Assembly (NCBI GenBank): GCA_039707465.1
Contig: CM077645.1
Span: forward strand, 146,003,503 to 146,067,502
Direction of reading: 5' to 3'
DNA length: 64,000 nucleotides
From: Rhabdophis nuchalis
Taxonomy: Eukaryota; Chordata; Lepidosauria; Squamata; Natricidae
Of this stretch, positions 32,600 to 44,484 are shown in pieces. Numbering within the stretch: position 1 is the first letter of the stretch; each line of letters begins with the position of its first letter. The position numbers were made by a program, and so were the translations under genes. The notes beneath the pieces were generated by a model that saw only the letters and a list, made by a program, of their open reading frames with translations, ran no database searches and was not told the origin of the DNA.

Positions 32600-33225
32600 T
32601 CATATGAGAATTTTGAAGAAGTGTAAATCAATCATCTGGTTCATACTACCATATGTGGTGGACATGCCCCAAAGCTAAAAAATATTGGCGAAAATACATA
32701 CTTGGTTGGGGAAAAAATGATAAAGCAACACATAGATTTGAACCCAGAGATATTTTTGTTGGGCATTATACTGGAAAAATATGATTAAAAGACTGCATAT
32801 CTGGTTTTACATATACTAGCTGCAACCAGAATTGTATTTGCACAGCAATGGAAAAACGATGAGATTCTGTCAGATGAGAATGTAATTCAGAAAATACTAT
32901 TAGAATGTGCAGAAATGGATAAATTAACACTCATTATTAAGAATAAAGAAGAAACTGAATATTTTTTGATATGGGATGTATTTTATCAATGGCTAGACAA
33001 CAGAAACAGAAGTTAGAAAGGAGGAGACATAAAAAGAGGAAATATTAATGTGGAGAGTTGTTAAAGAAGATGTTAAGTATTATTGTTATTATATTGTCAA
33101 TATTATTGTGATGAATTCTACAACAAATATGTGGATTATGCTTGCTTAAAAATAACTGAACTCAGATCACACAGTCTTTGATGGAAATTGAATGTTATAT
33201 TAATAAAATAAATAAAATATGGGGG
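32600..33225 (+). mobile_element. L1 LINE ORF2 C-terminal remnant and 3' end
   Basis: The broken plus-strand translation includes TTICGGHAPK (cysteine-histidine region), NPEIFLLGIILEKYD, AATRIVFAQQWKN and LIWDVFYQWLDNRNRS, the L1-type ORF2 C-terminus. It ends in an A-rich AATAAAATAAATAAAAT tail. At least one frameshift or stop (after EKYD). 5'-truncated. Confidence 0.75.
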
Positions 33226-33249
33226 GGATTATGAAAATAGTAAGAATGG

Positions 33250-34440
33250 CTTTTCACTGATGCCATCATACTTTTCTTTCAAATAGATATGGCATGGTGT
33301 TGGTTCTTTCTCAAACCTCCCCTGGGTTGTCAAGACAGCTCATGAGATGATCTGTTGCTGGGTCCCTCTAATTGTGACAGTCTCTTGAAGGAGGAAATGG
33401 CCTTACTGACCCTGAAGTACACAACAATGTGCCTCCATCTCAAGAGGCTATCGCTGGACCCTTTCATTCAGGACAGTAATTGTCCAGTCATCAGCCTTTG
33501 GAGGGGTCAAACTTTGGGGGGAAATCTATTGAGAAGATACTGGTAGTTGGAGAACAATTACAGAAGATCTTGGAGACAGTGGATTGTCTAGACCTGGTTT
33601 TAGGCCAGGTTACAGAATTGAAATGCTTGTTGATGATTTTTGATAGAGCCAGAATGGAGGTGATGCGTCCATTCTTGTTCTCCTTGATCTTTTGATACCA
33701 CCAACCACAGTATCCTTCTATATCACTTATGGAGGTTCAGAGTGGGGGGATACTGTGTTGCAGTGGTTGCTTTTGTGTCTGATCCAGAAACTTCAGTTGG
33801 TACAAAGCCTGCCAGCCAGATTGGTCTCTGGAAGAATATAAAGAGACTGTATTAAAAACTGTAAAGCACTACTTTTGATACCATTATTGTTTAGGCAAAG
33901 TACTGGTCATTCCTTTTAAAGTCCTGTACAGTTTAGGTCCAGTTGACTTGAGAGAGTACCTCTTTCAAAAGGAACCTTCATGCTCACTGAGATCGTCTCA
34001 AGAGTTATTAGGACCTGGTCTAAAAGGGACTTTACATGAGAATAGCAATAGCAATAGCACCTAGACTTATATACCCCTTCATAGTGCTTTTATAGCCCTC
34101 TCTAAGCAGTTTACAGAGCCAGCCTATTGCCCCCAACAATCTGGGTCCTCATTGTACCCACCCCGGAAGGATGGAAGTCTGAGTCAATTTTGAACCAGTG
34201 AGATTTGAACTGCTCAACTGCAGCTAGCAGTCAGCTGAAGTTGCCTGCAGTACTGTACTCTAACCACTGCGCTACCTTGGCTTGTATGTTCGCACCCCAA
34301 TCCTTTGGAATCCATTCCTTACAATTTGAAGGACTTAACATTGTCTTTTCTTAAAAGACCCTTAATATACATGCCTTTTGGAAAAGGCTTTGAACAAGTG
34401 AGAGAATGGTCCATTTTAAATTTTAATTTGCTTGCTTTGT
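33250..34440 (+). mobile_element. Old L2/CR1-group LINE fragment, split by a SINE
   Basis: A decayed plus-strand frame shows the RT-like FDRARMEVMRPFLFS and, later, LQLVQSLPARLVSGRI (the C-terminal LQxVQNAAARL block). After the SINE at 34043-34290 it resumes with cccaatcctttggaatccat (FGIHS) and a C-terminal-like stretch. Many stops, long dead. Confidence 0.5.
34043..34290 (-). mobile_element. tRNA-headed SINE with (AATAG)n tail
   Basis: In reverse orientation: head agccaaggtagcgcagtggt with A-box-like tagcgcagtgg, B-box-like gttcaaatc, then the body gggggcaatagg, gtaaactgcttagagagggc and gtatataagtctaggtgcta, and a tail of gctatt units. The tail resembles the snake CR1/L3-type LINE ends associated with AATAG repeats. 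Inserted into the older LINE at 33250-34440. Partial copies are at 32411 and 40555. Confidence 0.85.
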
Positions 34441-35179
34441 TCCCCCCATGGCTGACTAGGGAATTCTGGGAGCTGAAGTCCACGCTGTCATTGAGAAATA
34501 CTGCAACAAAGACTTAGTTTCAGCATTCAATCTCTCAGCTGTTGCAATTCTATGAGATAATCGAGAGATACTGGACAGTCCAGGGAGGTGTTGGAAACTA
34601 ATGTAATGTTACAAAGCTCTAATTACAATATCCCTCTGCTCCCAACATGTCCCGTATTCACTTCTTTGAAAGAGAGGTCAGAGGAGATATCCCAAATAAT
34701 CTTTTATGATTGCCTCAAATCCAGCCTCCTTTGGCAATAGGAAAGCTGGTCGTAATAGGGAAACTTTCTATGTATTACTGCATTTTTATGCAGAACTGTC
34801 AATTGAACAACCTAGAAATCTGTTGATCTCAATCCTTAATGATGTAAAAAACACATTCTGACCACATGAACTCATCCTGAACCAGATGATGGTGGTCACT
34901 GAAGGTAGATGAATTCAGATTCAAAGAGAACAATTGGCTTAGTGTACGGAAAGCTTTGTGCTTTTTGCAGCTGTTCACAAGCTTGATTTGGGAATGTGCT
35001 AATAATCAAGAGAGAGTCTGAGTCTTCCTTTCCGTTTCTCCATTGTTCATTAAAAAAATCATTTAATTTTGCCTTTTAAAAGTCGAAGCCCATAAAGCTG
35101 AACAATCTCTGTTCAAAGGTGGTGATAGTGGTGTAGGGATGAGTTAGCAAAGGCTGGATTATTATGTGCTCAGCAAATC

Positions 35180-35183
<4 letters not shown>
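34441..35183. other. Intergenic segment, nothing firm recognised
   Basis: Contains one 5-prime-less arm of the hAT-like foldback (gggaattctgggagctgaag at about 34458). No gene assigned. Confidence 0.35.
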
Positions 35184-35640
<457 letters not shown>

Positions 35641-35989
35641 TACCTACCTTCCTATCAGCAATGGTCATGTGAAAAAGGGCCATAAGTCACTTTTTCAGCA
35701 CCCTTGTAACTTTGTATTTTATTTTTTTACCGATTTATCAAAATATCAAAATGCAAAGAGAAATTTTAAAAAAAGAAGCCATTCCCCTTCTGATTTCAAC
35801 CATTTTTCAAGCATTCTGATTTCAAGCATTGGTAACATAACCCCATTCCTCCTATATTGATCTGTCCAAATCTCGGGAAAGGGCAGCTGAGGGTAATCCC
35901 AACACAAAGGAAGCCAAGCAAAAATCTCAGGTGATGTAGGATGTTGCAGGGCGGTTTAATGGTTCATCACCAGGCATTCCCAAGTGCTT

Positions 35990-36230
35990 CCCTCTGTAGA
36001 GATTCTCAGTCATCCAGGTCATGGTTGTCTCAAAAGTGCTTTTTCAGGAAGCAACTGGACTTTCTTGTTTCCCCCCCCCCCCTTTGGAAGACGTTTCTCT
36101 TCTCATCCAAGAAGCTTCTTCAGCTCTCCTACTATCCTGTCAGAGCCGAAGAAGCTTCTGGGATGAGAAGAGAAACGTTTTCCAAAGGGAAAAAAAAAAA
36201 AACCAAGCAAGTCCGCCTCCTGAAAAAGCC
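35990..36230. mobile_element. Foldback repeat (GAAGAAGCTTCTTGGATGAGAAG type)
   Basis: Inverted arms: ttctcatccaagaagcttct (36106-36125) and agaagcttctgggatgagaa (36150-36169), each followed outward by aaacgt(c/t)tt. Outer parts gattctcagtcatccaggtc and tcctgaaaaagccccttt match the second copy at 38504-38720. Family not named. Confidence 0.75.
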
Positions 36231-36728
36231 CCTTTGGGACAAACGCTTCCCTCGTTTCTAGGCTTGCCTTTTCCGCAAGAGGGCGCTGTCCTCGCGCGGA
36301 AAGCCCGCTGCGCCCCGCCACCTCCACCCTCGGCTGTCCCCGCGTGGACTCCGCGGGCTTCTCGTTCTCCCCCTTCTCTTCACGCGTCTCTCCCACGGAC
36401 CCCGCAGACCCAACTTAAACCTCTTGAAGCGGGCGGACTTCGGGGCCAGACTTCGCGAAGAGCACGGCGGCGCCTAGGCAACGGTCCTCCAGGTTCCGAT
36501 ACGTGCAAAATGCAACCCAATCCCACCGTTCATATAGTCTCCCTTGGACCTGTCGTATGCCTGCAGGAGTTGCACGACCGAACAGGTCACACGCACAGAC
36601 ACACACGTGCAAAACAAACCGATTCCGCTGGGTGCACCTCAACTGGGTTCTGAAATCTGCAGCTTTGCAATCTAGGCTGCAGAGGATGGTTTTCCGACAC
36701 CCCCGAGGCACAATGGGAGCCTCTAGGT
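36231..36728. other. CpG-rich intergenic segment
   Basis: About 36240-36480 is GC- and CpG-rich (a possible orphan CpG island). No coding frame with recognisable similarity. Confidence 0.35.
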
Positions 36729-36878
36729 CAGGGGTGGGCAAACTTTGCAACTTTAAGTCTGAAGGACTTCAGCTCCCAGAATTCTCCAGCCAGCAAAACT
36801 CCAGCAAGCAAAGCTGGCTGGAGAATTCTGGGAGCTGAAGTCCTTCAGACTTAAAGTTGCAAAGTTTGCCCAACCCTG
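36729..36878. mobile_element. hAT-like foldback MITE
   Basis: 150-bp palindrome from caggggtgggcaaactttgc to caaagtttgcccaaccctg. Flanked by ctctaggt (36721-36728) and ctctagga (36879-36886), 7/8 match. Confidence 0.9.
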
Positions 36879-36886
36879 CTCTAGGA

Positions 36887-38134
36887 ATAACTTGCTGGAT
36901 AATCTATAGTGTTCAGATGGAGTGAGGTCAAAAAAGTCAAGATGGACTGAGCGAACCGCCCATTTTTAAGCTTGTACACAACGGGCAGAGATGTATTCGC
37001 ATCTTTAAAGACGACGCCTTGAGGTTTTGGATTAGCTGCATCATCCTAATCCTCCTCCTCATTTAGTTTATTCATTAAACATGAAACAGTCAACTGAACA
37101 TTCAAAAATGCATCACAAATGCCATTATTATTGTTATTATATCGGTAAGCCGCCCAGAGTGACTTTGAGAATGTGATCAAAGTAATGCATAAAATCCCGA
37201 GGAAACTTCTGGTTAAGTCGGTGGGACTCACTGCTACTTGCTTAGCCACGTAGAAATAAAGTCAACATTGCAAATATCCATAGGAATTGGCCTTCCCTCG
37301 GTTATCAAACCGCGGCTTCGGCCACCACTGGTATATAATAATATTATATATGGATAGCTAGAGACATAGAAATATAGATGGAGATGTACTATATAAAACG
37401 ACTGGAAATCGCTGTTTCTAGGATAAACAGTGGAAGGAGCTATTAGCCAATCTGACTGGTCAAGGTAACGCGTTCACACGACTTTGCCTTCAGGGATAGT
37501 CAACGCAACGCAAGAAATCAGATACCCACCGTAGGGCAGATCAGGCTCTCTTTGCTTCCGTGAGGCTCCGTCTTCACAACGAGCATATCTCGAAACATTC
37601 CTGTCATCTTGAGGATTAGTTACACGGATCTCTTTTCGGAAATGGTCATTTTGACCTTAGAATCTGATGAAGCCCCGCGGTGCATTTCTGCGGGCATATA
37701 TATATATGCGGTTGGCTGAAAATGCTATTGTTTTCCTCGACCAAGCGTTCAAAGCCCTCGGCCGTTGGATGCTTTTACTATCTCAAAAATAATGAAGAGC
37801 ATTTGGTACGGCTAAAACCGGAAGGGAGGGGGGGGGGGTGTCTTTAACAATAAATAAATAAAATGAAATCTGACCTTAGAGCGAATGGCTGTTTTCCGCA
37901 GGATCAAAACGTGCAAAAAAAAAAAAAAAAGTTTGAAAAGTTGGTATTCGTTCACGCTCACCTAATTTGAAAACGCGCTTCATCCAGGGGATTTACAATC
38001 AAACCACTTTGGCAGGCAATGAAAACGAGGCCGCTGGAAATCCGAAGCACGCTTGTTATGAAGTCGACGATCCGTCACCCTTTCCCCCCAACTGGCAGCT
38101 AACCACGGCCCATACAACCGGCGTGAGTCTAGCG
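36887..38134. other. Intergenic segment with no repeat insertion recognised
   Basis: About 1.2 kb of mostly unique sequence, apart from a short LINE-tail-like remnant (gtaagccgcccagagtgact at about 37145), an (AT)n patch near 37697 and an A16 run near 37916. The lack of repeats contrasts with its surroundings. Confidence 0.35.
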
Positions 38135-38269
38135 CAGGGATGTCCAAACTTGGGAACTTTAAGACTTGTGGACTTCAACTCCCAGAATTCCCCAGCCAGC
38201 TATGCTGGCTGGGTAATTCTGGGAGTTGAAGTCCACAAGTCTTAAAGTTCCCAAGTTTGGACATCCCTG
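38135..38269. mobile_element. hAT-like foldback MITE with perfect 8-bp target duplication
   Basis: 135-bp palindrome, termini cagggatgtccaaacttggg and inverse. Identical gtctagcg at 38127-38134 and 38270-38277. Arms hold gacttcaactcccagaattc. The cleanest copy of the family in this window; little arm divergence implies youth. Confidence 0.95.
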
Positions 38270-38503
38270 GTCTAGCGTATTGGGAAGGGCTGGAAGGGAG
38301 CTATTTCTTATCAGACTGAACTGCCAGTTTCTCCACCAAAAGCGAGGCCTTTCAGCTCCGGAAATCACTAGGCACCAGAGGTTTGTCGATCCATTTCTTT
38401 TGGGGGGGGGGGCGGGGCGGAGGCCTCTTCCCCTACGCCCACGGCGCTCTCGCGTGGGAGTGAAAGACTGGCTGGGCGCGAACCCTAGGGGGAAATCTGT
38501 CGA

Positions 38504-38720
38504 GATTCCCAGTCATCCAGGTCAAAGGCGTTTTTTTCAAGAGGCAACTAGCTTCCCCCCCCCCTTTTGAAGACGTTTCGCTTCTCATCCAAGAAGCTTC
38601 TTCAGCTCTGACAAGATAGTGGGGAGCTGAAGAAGCTTCTTGGATGAGAAGCGAAACGTCTTCAAAGAACAACAACCGTCACATTCCCCAAGAGAGTCCA
38701 GTTGTTTCTTTTGGGACACT
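38504..38720. mobile_element. Foldback repeat (GAAGAAGCTTCTTGGATGAGAAG type)
   Basis: Arms gaagacgtttcgcttctcat and gagaagcgaaacgtcttcaa, both including ccaagaagcttcttcagctc or its complement, around a short loop tgacaagatagtgggg. Left outer part ttcccagtcatccaggtcaa, right outer part gagtccagttgtttcttttg. Longer and better preserved than 35990-36230. Confidence 0.82.
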
Positions 38721-39118
38721 TAGGAGGAAAATGCACCAGCTTTCACAACGAATTGCTAGCGTTGCACAAAAATGGTGTAACAAAAGTGACAGATTTTACG
38801 ACGGTCACTGCCAAACGGGGAAGTGGAGGGGGGGGGGGGGACTTTGTTCCTCGCCCGTTCAAGTCTTGGTGCTTTTCGGCTGTTAAGAGTTTCGGCGGGA
38901 AAATCAGTTTATATGCGCCCACTGAATCCGGATCGGGGCTCTCTCCACCCCCACCCACTCCCGGAGTTTAGATCTAGGGCGATTTCAACCGCTATTTTGG
39001 TTTGTTGAAAAGTTTTTTTTATTTTTCCCTTTCAAATTCATTCACAAATATACATTCCTATAGGTGCTATTAACATTTTTCTGTTAACCATTAATGTTCA
39101 TCGTTGTCTTCTTACATA
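38721..39118. other. Intergenic segment, nothing recognised
   Basis: Contains a G13 run at 38828-38840. No gene or named repeat. Confidence 0.35.
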
Positions 39119-39400
39119 TATATGTTTGTGTGGGCGTGCGGGCGTGCATACATATATACAATATATATATATATATATAATCACCAGAGACCATCTAGAC
39201 AGAGAACCATGAAATTACGTTGTGTAAAACTAACATATATATATATATAACATCTACCTTCTTTCCTCCCCCTCCTTCCTCTTTTCTTTTCTTCCCCTCT
39301 CTTTCCTCCACTCCTCTCTCCTCCTTCTTGCCCTCTCTCCTACTCTTCCTTCCCCTTCCTTACTTCCTCTGCTTTACCTTTTCTTCCTTTCCCTCTTTGG
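39119..39400. repeat. (TA)n patches and pyrimidine-rich low complexity
   Basis: TA/ATAT runs at about 39115-39180 and 39232-39250, then C/T-rich sequence to 39400. No coding content. Confidence 0.8.
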
Positions 39401-40204
39401 TTTGAAGGGCACTGAAAACAGGAGGCGGGGGGGGGGGGATTCTTTGCCCCACCCACACCCTTTTCCTCCTTGGAAAATTTCTTGGATTTTCGGGCAACGG
39501 TTTTCTGATCTGTTCTAGAGAGAATTGGGGTGTTCTCCAAGATCTGAACTGAAACTAGCCAACTCGGCTCAAAGGGGGAAAGTTCACCTGTTGTCTGAAA
39601 GCCACAAGTGGCTTGTTTGGTTCGGGCTTGCGTTGTGGAGAAATCTGGAGGTTGTGGCTCGTAGGTTGTGCTGGAGAATTTAGCCTATTACCTCCGTGCA
39701 GCCAACTTTGGTTGAGTCACTAAACCACGGTTAAATAAACGAGGGTTTAGCGGGATTCCCGAGTCCAGTTAAAACAACTTTTTCTCCTTTTCGTTTGGAA
39801 TGACCTCGTCAAGGCAGGGTTTTTTGGATCTTGGATCCAGTCTTTTAGAAGTGCTTTCTTAAATCGCTTTTTCAATTCACTTCTTGGCCTCTTACTTCAT
39901 AGGGAAAGGACACAAGAACGCTTCTGGCTGAGTGGAGCATGCATGGAGATGGATCGTGTTGTTGTTTTTTAATCTTAATGTATTGCAAATCTGTATAATC
40001 CCTCTGTTAATTTGTTTTTGTCGTTTTCCTTAATGTGCAAAGTCGCAATCTGGGATCCGATCCAAAGTAGGTCCTGTTGATTTCAAAAGGAATGGATATA
40101 ACTGAATTGCAATTTCCAACACTTTGAAGAACTAGAAAACTGGAATATTTCTTTGGGAAGGCAGCCTAGTTGATCAGCTAAAGAAAAGCAAAGTCTGTTT
40201 AGAT
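39401..40204. other. Intergenic segment, nothing firm recognised
   Basis: G12 run at 39427-39438; a decayed palindromic squamate repeat near 40042-40120. No gene assigned. Confidence 0.35.
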
Positions 40205-40327
40205 CAGGGGTCTCCAACCTTGGCAATTTTGAGCCTTGGTGGACTTCAACTCAATGCAAAGATGGCTGGGGAATTCTGGGAGTTGAAGTCCGCCAAGGCT
40301 TAACGTTTCTGTGGTTGGAGACCCCTA
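40205..40327. mobile_element. hAT-like foldback MITE
   Basis: Termini tcaggggtctccaaccttgg and ggttggagacccct; interior arms acttcaactcaatgc / aattctgggagttgaagtcc. The left arm has lost part of its pairing, so it is more decayed than the copy at 38135. Target duplication imperfect (gtttagat / gttagaga). Confidence 0.8.
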
Positions 40328-40554
40328 GTTAGAGAACCCCAAGGAAACCCACAACCCCTGAGGAATTTTCCTGATTACTTGTGGTGCTGCGAGAAACCCA
40401 CCAGGCAAACTCAGAAACACTAGGATCCAGGTGGCTGGACTCAGAACCCCTATCACCATGCTAGAGGCAGTTCAGCACAGCCATAGCTAGTCTGGTAAGA
40501 GGTTGGTTAATTTGGACATGCCTCCATTTCATTGCTTGCAACATCAAGTAGAGA

Positions 40555-40680
40555 CCTATTATGAGGACCCAGATGGTTGGGGGCAATATGCTGACTCTGT
40601 AAACTGCTTAGAGAGGGCTGTAAAAGCACTATGAAGTGATATATCAGTCTAATGGCTATTGCTATGGCTATTAGTATCGA
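40555..40680 (+). mobile_element. tRNA-SINE 3' part with TATTGC tail
   Basis: gaggacccagatggttgggg, gtaaactgcttagagagggc and caatggctattgctat-like end match the body and tail of the SINE at 34043-34290. The tRNA-like head is missing. Confidence 0.75.
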
Positions 40681-40699
40681 ACAATGAAATATTTAAATT

Positions 40700-41235
40700 A
40701 AATATCACTTTATAATGCCTTGGTAATGCCACACTTGGAATGCATTCAGTTTTGGTCACCACCATGTAGAAAAGATGTGGAGACTCTAGAAAGAGTGCAG
40801 AGAAGAGCAACAAAGATAATTAGGGGACTGGAGACTAAAACATATGAAGAACGGTTGCAGGAACTGGGTTTGTCTAGTTTAATAAAAAGAAGGACTAGGG
40901 GAGACATGATAGCAGTGTTCCAATATCTCAGGGGTTGCCACAAAGAAGACAGAGTCAAACTATTCTCCAAGGCACCTGAGGGTAGAACAAGAAGCAATGG
41001 GTGGAAACTAATCAAGGAGAGAAGCAACTTAGAACTGAGGAGAAATTTCCTGACAGTTAGAACAATTAATCAGTGGAACAGCTTGCCTCCAGAAGTTGTG
41101 AATGCCCCAACGTTGGAAATCTTTAAGATGTTGGATAGCCATTTGTCTGAAACGGTATAAAGTTTCCTGCCTAGGCAGGGGGCTGGACTAGAAGACCTCC
41201 AAGGTCCCTTCCAACTCTAAAATGAATGAATGAAT
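40700..41235 (+). mobile_element. CR1 LINE ORF2 C-terminus and 3' end
   Basis: A continuous frame (40720-41160) reads HLECIQFWSPPCRKDVETLE, RVQRRATKIIRGLETKTYEE, RLQELGLSSL, TRGDMIAVFQYLRG and ELRRNFLTVRTINQWNSLPP, the CR1 reverse-transcriptase ORF C-terminus. The 3' end is the CR1 ggctggactagaagacctcc / ccttccaactcta terminus, then (AATG)n. It is 5'-truncated but has no stop in this frame, so it is comparatively young. Confidence 0.94.
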
Positions 41236-41716
41236 GAAATTAAACATATCTGTGTTGTGTTATAGATATTGCTGTGTTGTGTTATCATATTGCCTCACAT
41301 CATCTTGTTGTACATTAGTCATATCAGCTCAGATATTCAGCTAGTTGCTAGGCAACCAAAGTTGGGAATTTTCACTCTATAGATACCCTTGTGAGAAAAA
41401 TGGCCAGAGTTCTGCCTGCCTTTCCCTCCCTCCTCCCTCCCTTTCCACTATTATCCTTTACATTTCAAAAACTGCAGTGGGAGAGTTTGTTTATAATCTC
41501 TTTGGGATCAAGGTGAGATTTATGCATAGATTTAATTTCTCCCATTAATACAGACCACATCTTTTTGTAGAGGCAACCACTGTTTTGTCATTCATCCGAA
41601 AAGAGAATACAAATAGATTTCATGTAATGAATTCAGTTAGGACTGGCAATTTGATTGTTAAGCAAAAGAGTTGCTAAGTATTTATGATACTATTTTAGTG
41701 ATCCTTTGCTTTATAG
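41236..41716. other. Intergenic segment, nothing recognised
   Basis: AT-rich sequence with no gene or named repeat. Confidence 0.35.
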
Positions 41717-41838
41717 CAGGGGCATCAAACTCGCATCATCATGTGACATATTGTGACTTTTCTCCTTTGCTAAACCAGGTGTGGGCGTGGCAAGTGCGTG
41801 ATGCATCCAGCTCATGCGCCATGAGTTTGACAGCCCTG
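41717..41838. mobile_element. hAT-like element (CAAACTC terminus type)
   Basis: 122 bp, caggggcatcaaactcgcat to gagtttgacagccctg. Flanked by ctttatag and ctttcagg (6/8). Same family as 43674-43805 and 45975-46099. A fragment of the TA-flanked MITE follows at about 41840-41940. Confidence 0.82.
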
Positions 41839-42052
41839 CTTTCAGGCTTGTGAAGGTCATAAAGGCAAGGACTGGTCATCATTGTCATAACTGTGAATGG
41901 TTGCTAAATGAGGTAGTTGCTAAAAGAGAATTGCCTGTAATAGCTTTTCAGTTGTATGTATATGTATGAATATTGAACAGACATGGTGATGCTACCACTT
42001 TGGACTGATTTATTCACAGGAGAAAGGGATGTAACAATGTAATGCTGTAAAA

Positions 42053-42225
42053 TAGGGGTCCCCAACTCCCGATCCATGGACTGGCACCGAGCCACAACAT
42101 GCCAGAAACTGGGGCACATAAACCTCAGGATGTAGGCAGCAGACAAAACCACGCCCCCTCCGGTCCTTGGAGAAACCTCCCTGCACAGAACCGGTCCCTG
42201 ATGCCCCAAAGGTTGGGGGCCACTG
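42053..42225. mobile_element. hAT-like element (CCCCAAC terminus type)
   Basis: 173 bp from taggggtccccaactcccga to aaaggttgggggccactg. Flanked by ctgtaaaa (42045-42052) and ttgtaaag (42226-42233), 6/8. Interior ggcaccgagccacaacatgc and gaaaccggtccctgatgcc-like stretches. A degenerate MITE fragment follows at about 42240-42450. Confidence 0.78.
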
Positions 42226-42479
42226 TTGTAAAGAATGTCACAACGAGGGCTCAGTATTATCTCTGAGTTAGTAAGCATGATACGGCAGTCCTTGAGATGA
42301 GAATGTAATTGAGCCCCACCGCTACGGTCACAAATTGTGATGGTTGTAAAATGGATCACCATATCACCAGACCCAATTTTACAATTGTAGTGGTCCTTAA
42401 GAGAAGATGGCAATTGTACAGCAAATGGGGTGATTGTCAAGTGAACCCATTACTAGAACCCATTACTAGAACACTAGAA

Positions 42480-42870
42480 CTAGGGGGAACTCCATGAAAC
42501 TTTTGGAAGCTAGACCTCAAACCAATAAGAGGAAGTACTTTTTCACCCAGAGGATCACTGGTCTATGGAACTCCCTGCCAGAAGAAGTGGTGACAGCTGT
42601 CGGCCTCGACACCTTTAAGAAAGGATTAGACGAGTTCATGGAGAACAAGGGTATCCATGGCTATCATTATGGATGCCTAAGGACACCCTCCGGGTTGGAG
42701 TGATAGGCAGGATATCTCTCAATGCCATTTGCAGGGAATCATAAGCAGGTGAAGACATCTGCTTGGGAAGACCCTGAAGCAAATGGGGAGCCACTGTGTA
42801 AGACAGAATGCTGGACTGGATGGGCTGTGGCCTGTTCCAGCAAGGCTATTCTTATGGTCTTAGGTTCTTA
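42480..42870 (+). mobile_element. LINE 3' end (second L2/CR1-group family)
   Basis: The frame at 42494-42703 reads KYFFTQRITGLWNSLPEEVV, GLDTFKKGLDEFMENKGIHG, followed by a 3' UTR with gctggactggatgggctgtg and gttccagcaaggctattctt. This is a LINE family different from the 29865 and 40700 copies. 5'-truncated. Confidence 0.72.
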
Positions 42871-42939
42871 CTTGCTGCAGGGCTGGTTTTGCTGGAAACT
42901 GAAAATAAAGGCCGGTTTACAGCAAAACCATTGGAAATC

Positions 42940-43162
42940 GCAGTTAGGCCGGCCTGGCTTAACTCTTATAAAAAATAAATTTGTTTTAATTTGAATTTTA
43001 AGGGTATTGTTAAGGTTTTTAGGGATTTTAAATATTGTTTTAGCACAGGGATAATTTAATTCAGTTTTAATATTTTGTATGTTGTATATTGTTATTTATT
43101 AGATTTTAATTTCCTGTGCACCGCCCCGAGTCCCCATGGGGGAGAGGGGGCGGTCTATAAAT

Positions 43163-43234
<72 letters not shown>

Positions 43235-43236
43235 AT
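42940..43236 (+). mobile_element. L2-like LINE 3' end with (AAAT)n tail
   Basis: ccggcctggcttaactctta, then aggga-taatttaatt body, caccgccccgagtccccatg and gagagggggcggtctataaa, ending in about 18 AAAT units (43163-43236). Same family as 29865-30458 but with a different tail microsatellite. Confidence 0.88.
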
Positions 43237-43540
43237 GTGACTGTGACGGGCACTGCAAATGGATGCAAATGTGATCCTGTTGCCATATGCCCAAAACGCA
43301 GTCCCAAGACAGTGGAGGGATTGTGATGTCAGAACTTGGATCTTAAGTAGCTTTGGGGGCATCCATTGTAACTTCAAATGGCCATTGAGTGACTGGTCAT
43401 AAATCAAGGATTACCTGTAAGGAGGGATCGTGGGTGAGAGAGGAGTATAACCCCATCTCTTATTTGTGAGCCCTGCAGAGGTGTCTGATTGTTCACTGTC
43501 AGAAACAGCTCTAGAGGGGCCTTCCCTTGATTCCTTTAGG

Positions 43541-43663
43541 TATGGGGTGCCCAACCTTGGTCACTTTAAAGGCTTCCGGACTTCAACTCCCAGAATTCAC
43601 CAGTCAACCATGCGACTTCTGGGACTTGAAGCCCACAAATCTTAAGGTTGCCAAGGTTGGATT
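43541..43663. mobile_element. hAT-like foldback MITE, decayed
   Basis: tatggggtgcccaaccttgg to ggttgccaaggttgg with cttcaactcccagaattcac and cttctgggacttgaagccca arms. Adjacent to the element at 43674; ends are imperfect and no clear duplication remains. Confidence 0.65.
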
Positions 43664-43673
43664 CTTTAAATCA

Positions 43674-43805
43674 CAGGTATCAAACTCGTGGTGTCACGTT
43701 ACCATCACATGACGTATTGCGACATTTTTTCCCTTTGTGGAGCTGGGGTGGGCATGGCTTGTAAGGGACACATCCGGCATGTGGGCCGCCAGTTTAACAC
43801 CCCTG
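43674..43805. mobile_element. hAT-like element (CAAACTC terminus type)
   Basis: caggtatcaaactcgtggtg to cagtttaacacccctg, 132 bp. Flanked by ctttaaat (43664-43671, with two extra bases) and ctttaaac (43806-43813). Same family as 41717 and 45975. Confidence 0.82.
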
Positions 43806-43925
43806 CTTTAAACAATTTTTTTGTTTTGATCCTAGCCGTTGCTGACATACAATGTGCCCTTGTGCAGAATTCCACACAGCGCTCTCTCCCCCCTACTTAA
43901 AATACTCAAGATGTTTTATCAGGTG

Positions 43926-44400
43926 TGTTAGGATATTCAGCCTTATATTGGGTTGGCAATATATATGAGCCTATGTTCTTAAGGAATTGTGTAGCTTTAA
44001 GAACTGACTTATAATCTCATTGGCTGTAACTAGACAGCTCTACTATAAAGGAAGCTCAGGAACGCAACTCATTCCCTGTTTGATCCCTGTTCGTTCCCTG
44101 TTCGATTCCTTGTGATCCTGTGCTGAAGCTGTGAAGAAGAAGGAGGATTGTTTTGCATCACTGTGAGATACTATATCTGTGTTGTTATCATTGTTTGAGA
44201 AGTTAGTTGGAAGAAGCATTTTAGCTGCTACAAAGTAAAGACTATTTATTTTCTTACTATCACTGTTTTAGAGTTTGTTTGTGGTTTACAGCAACGTATC
44301 TCGTTACTGTCTGGTGAATTACACTATTCCGCATTTATTTGCTAACACTGGTAAAGGAACCAGAGTTCTGATACTGGTTCTGAACCCAGAGTTGCTAACA
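43926..44400 (+). mobile_element. Solo LTR, plus orientation
   Basis: 475-bp sequence starting tgttaggatattcagcct and ending agagttgctaaca (TG...CA with short inverted repeat TGTTAG/CTAACA). Contains ctactataaaggaagctcag, a TATA-like promoter box, at about 44040-44060. Flanked by aggtg and agatg, a 4/5 duplication. The same LTR is inverted at 56740-57206. Internal retroelement genes are absent, so this is a recombination product. Ty3/Gypsy or endogenous retrovirus cannot be decided without internal sequence. Confidence 0.88.
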
Positions 44401-44442
44401 AGATGTTTCCTTTCTCAATAGCTGTGCCACATAGCTTTTAAT

Positions 44443-44443
<1 letters not shown>

Positions 44444-44484
<41 letters not shown>

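Noticed and set aside
40720..41160. A 146-residue frame as a host gene
   Set aside because: Recognisable CR1 reverse-transcriptase C-terminus followed by the CR1 3' end.
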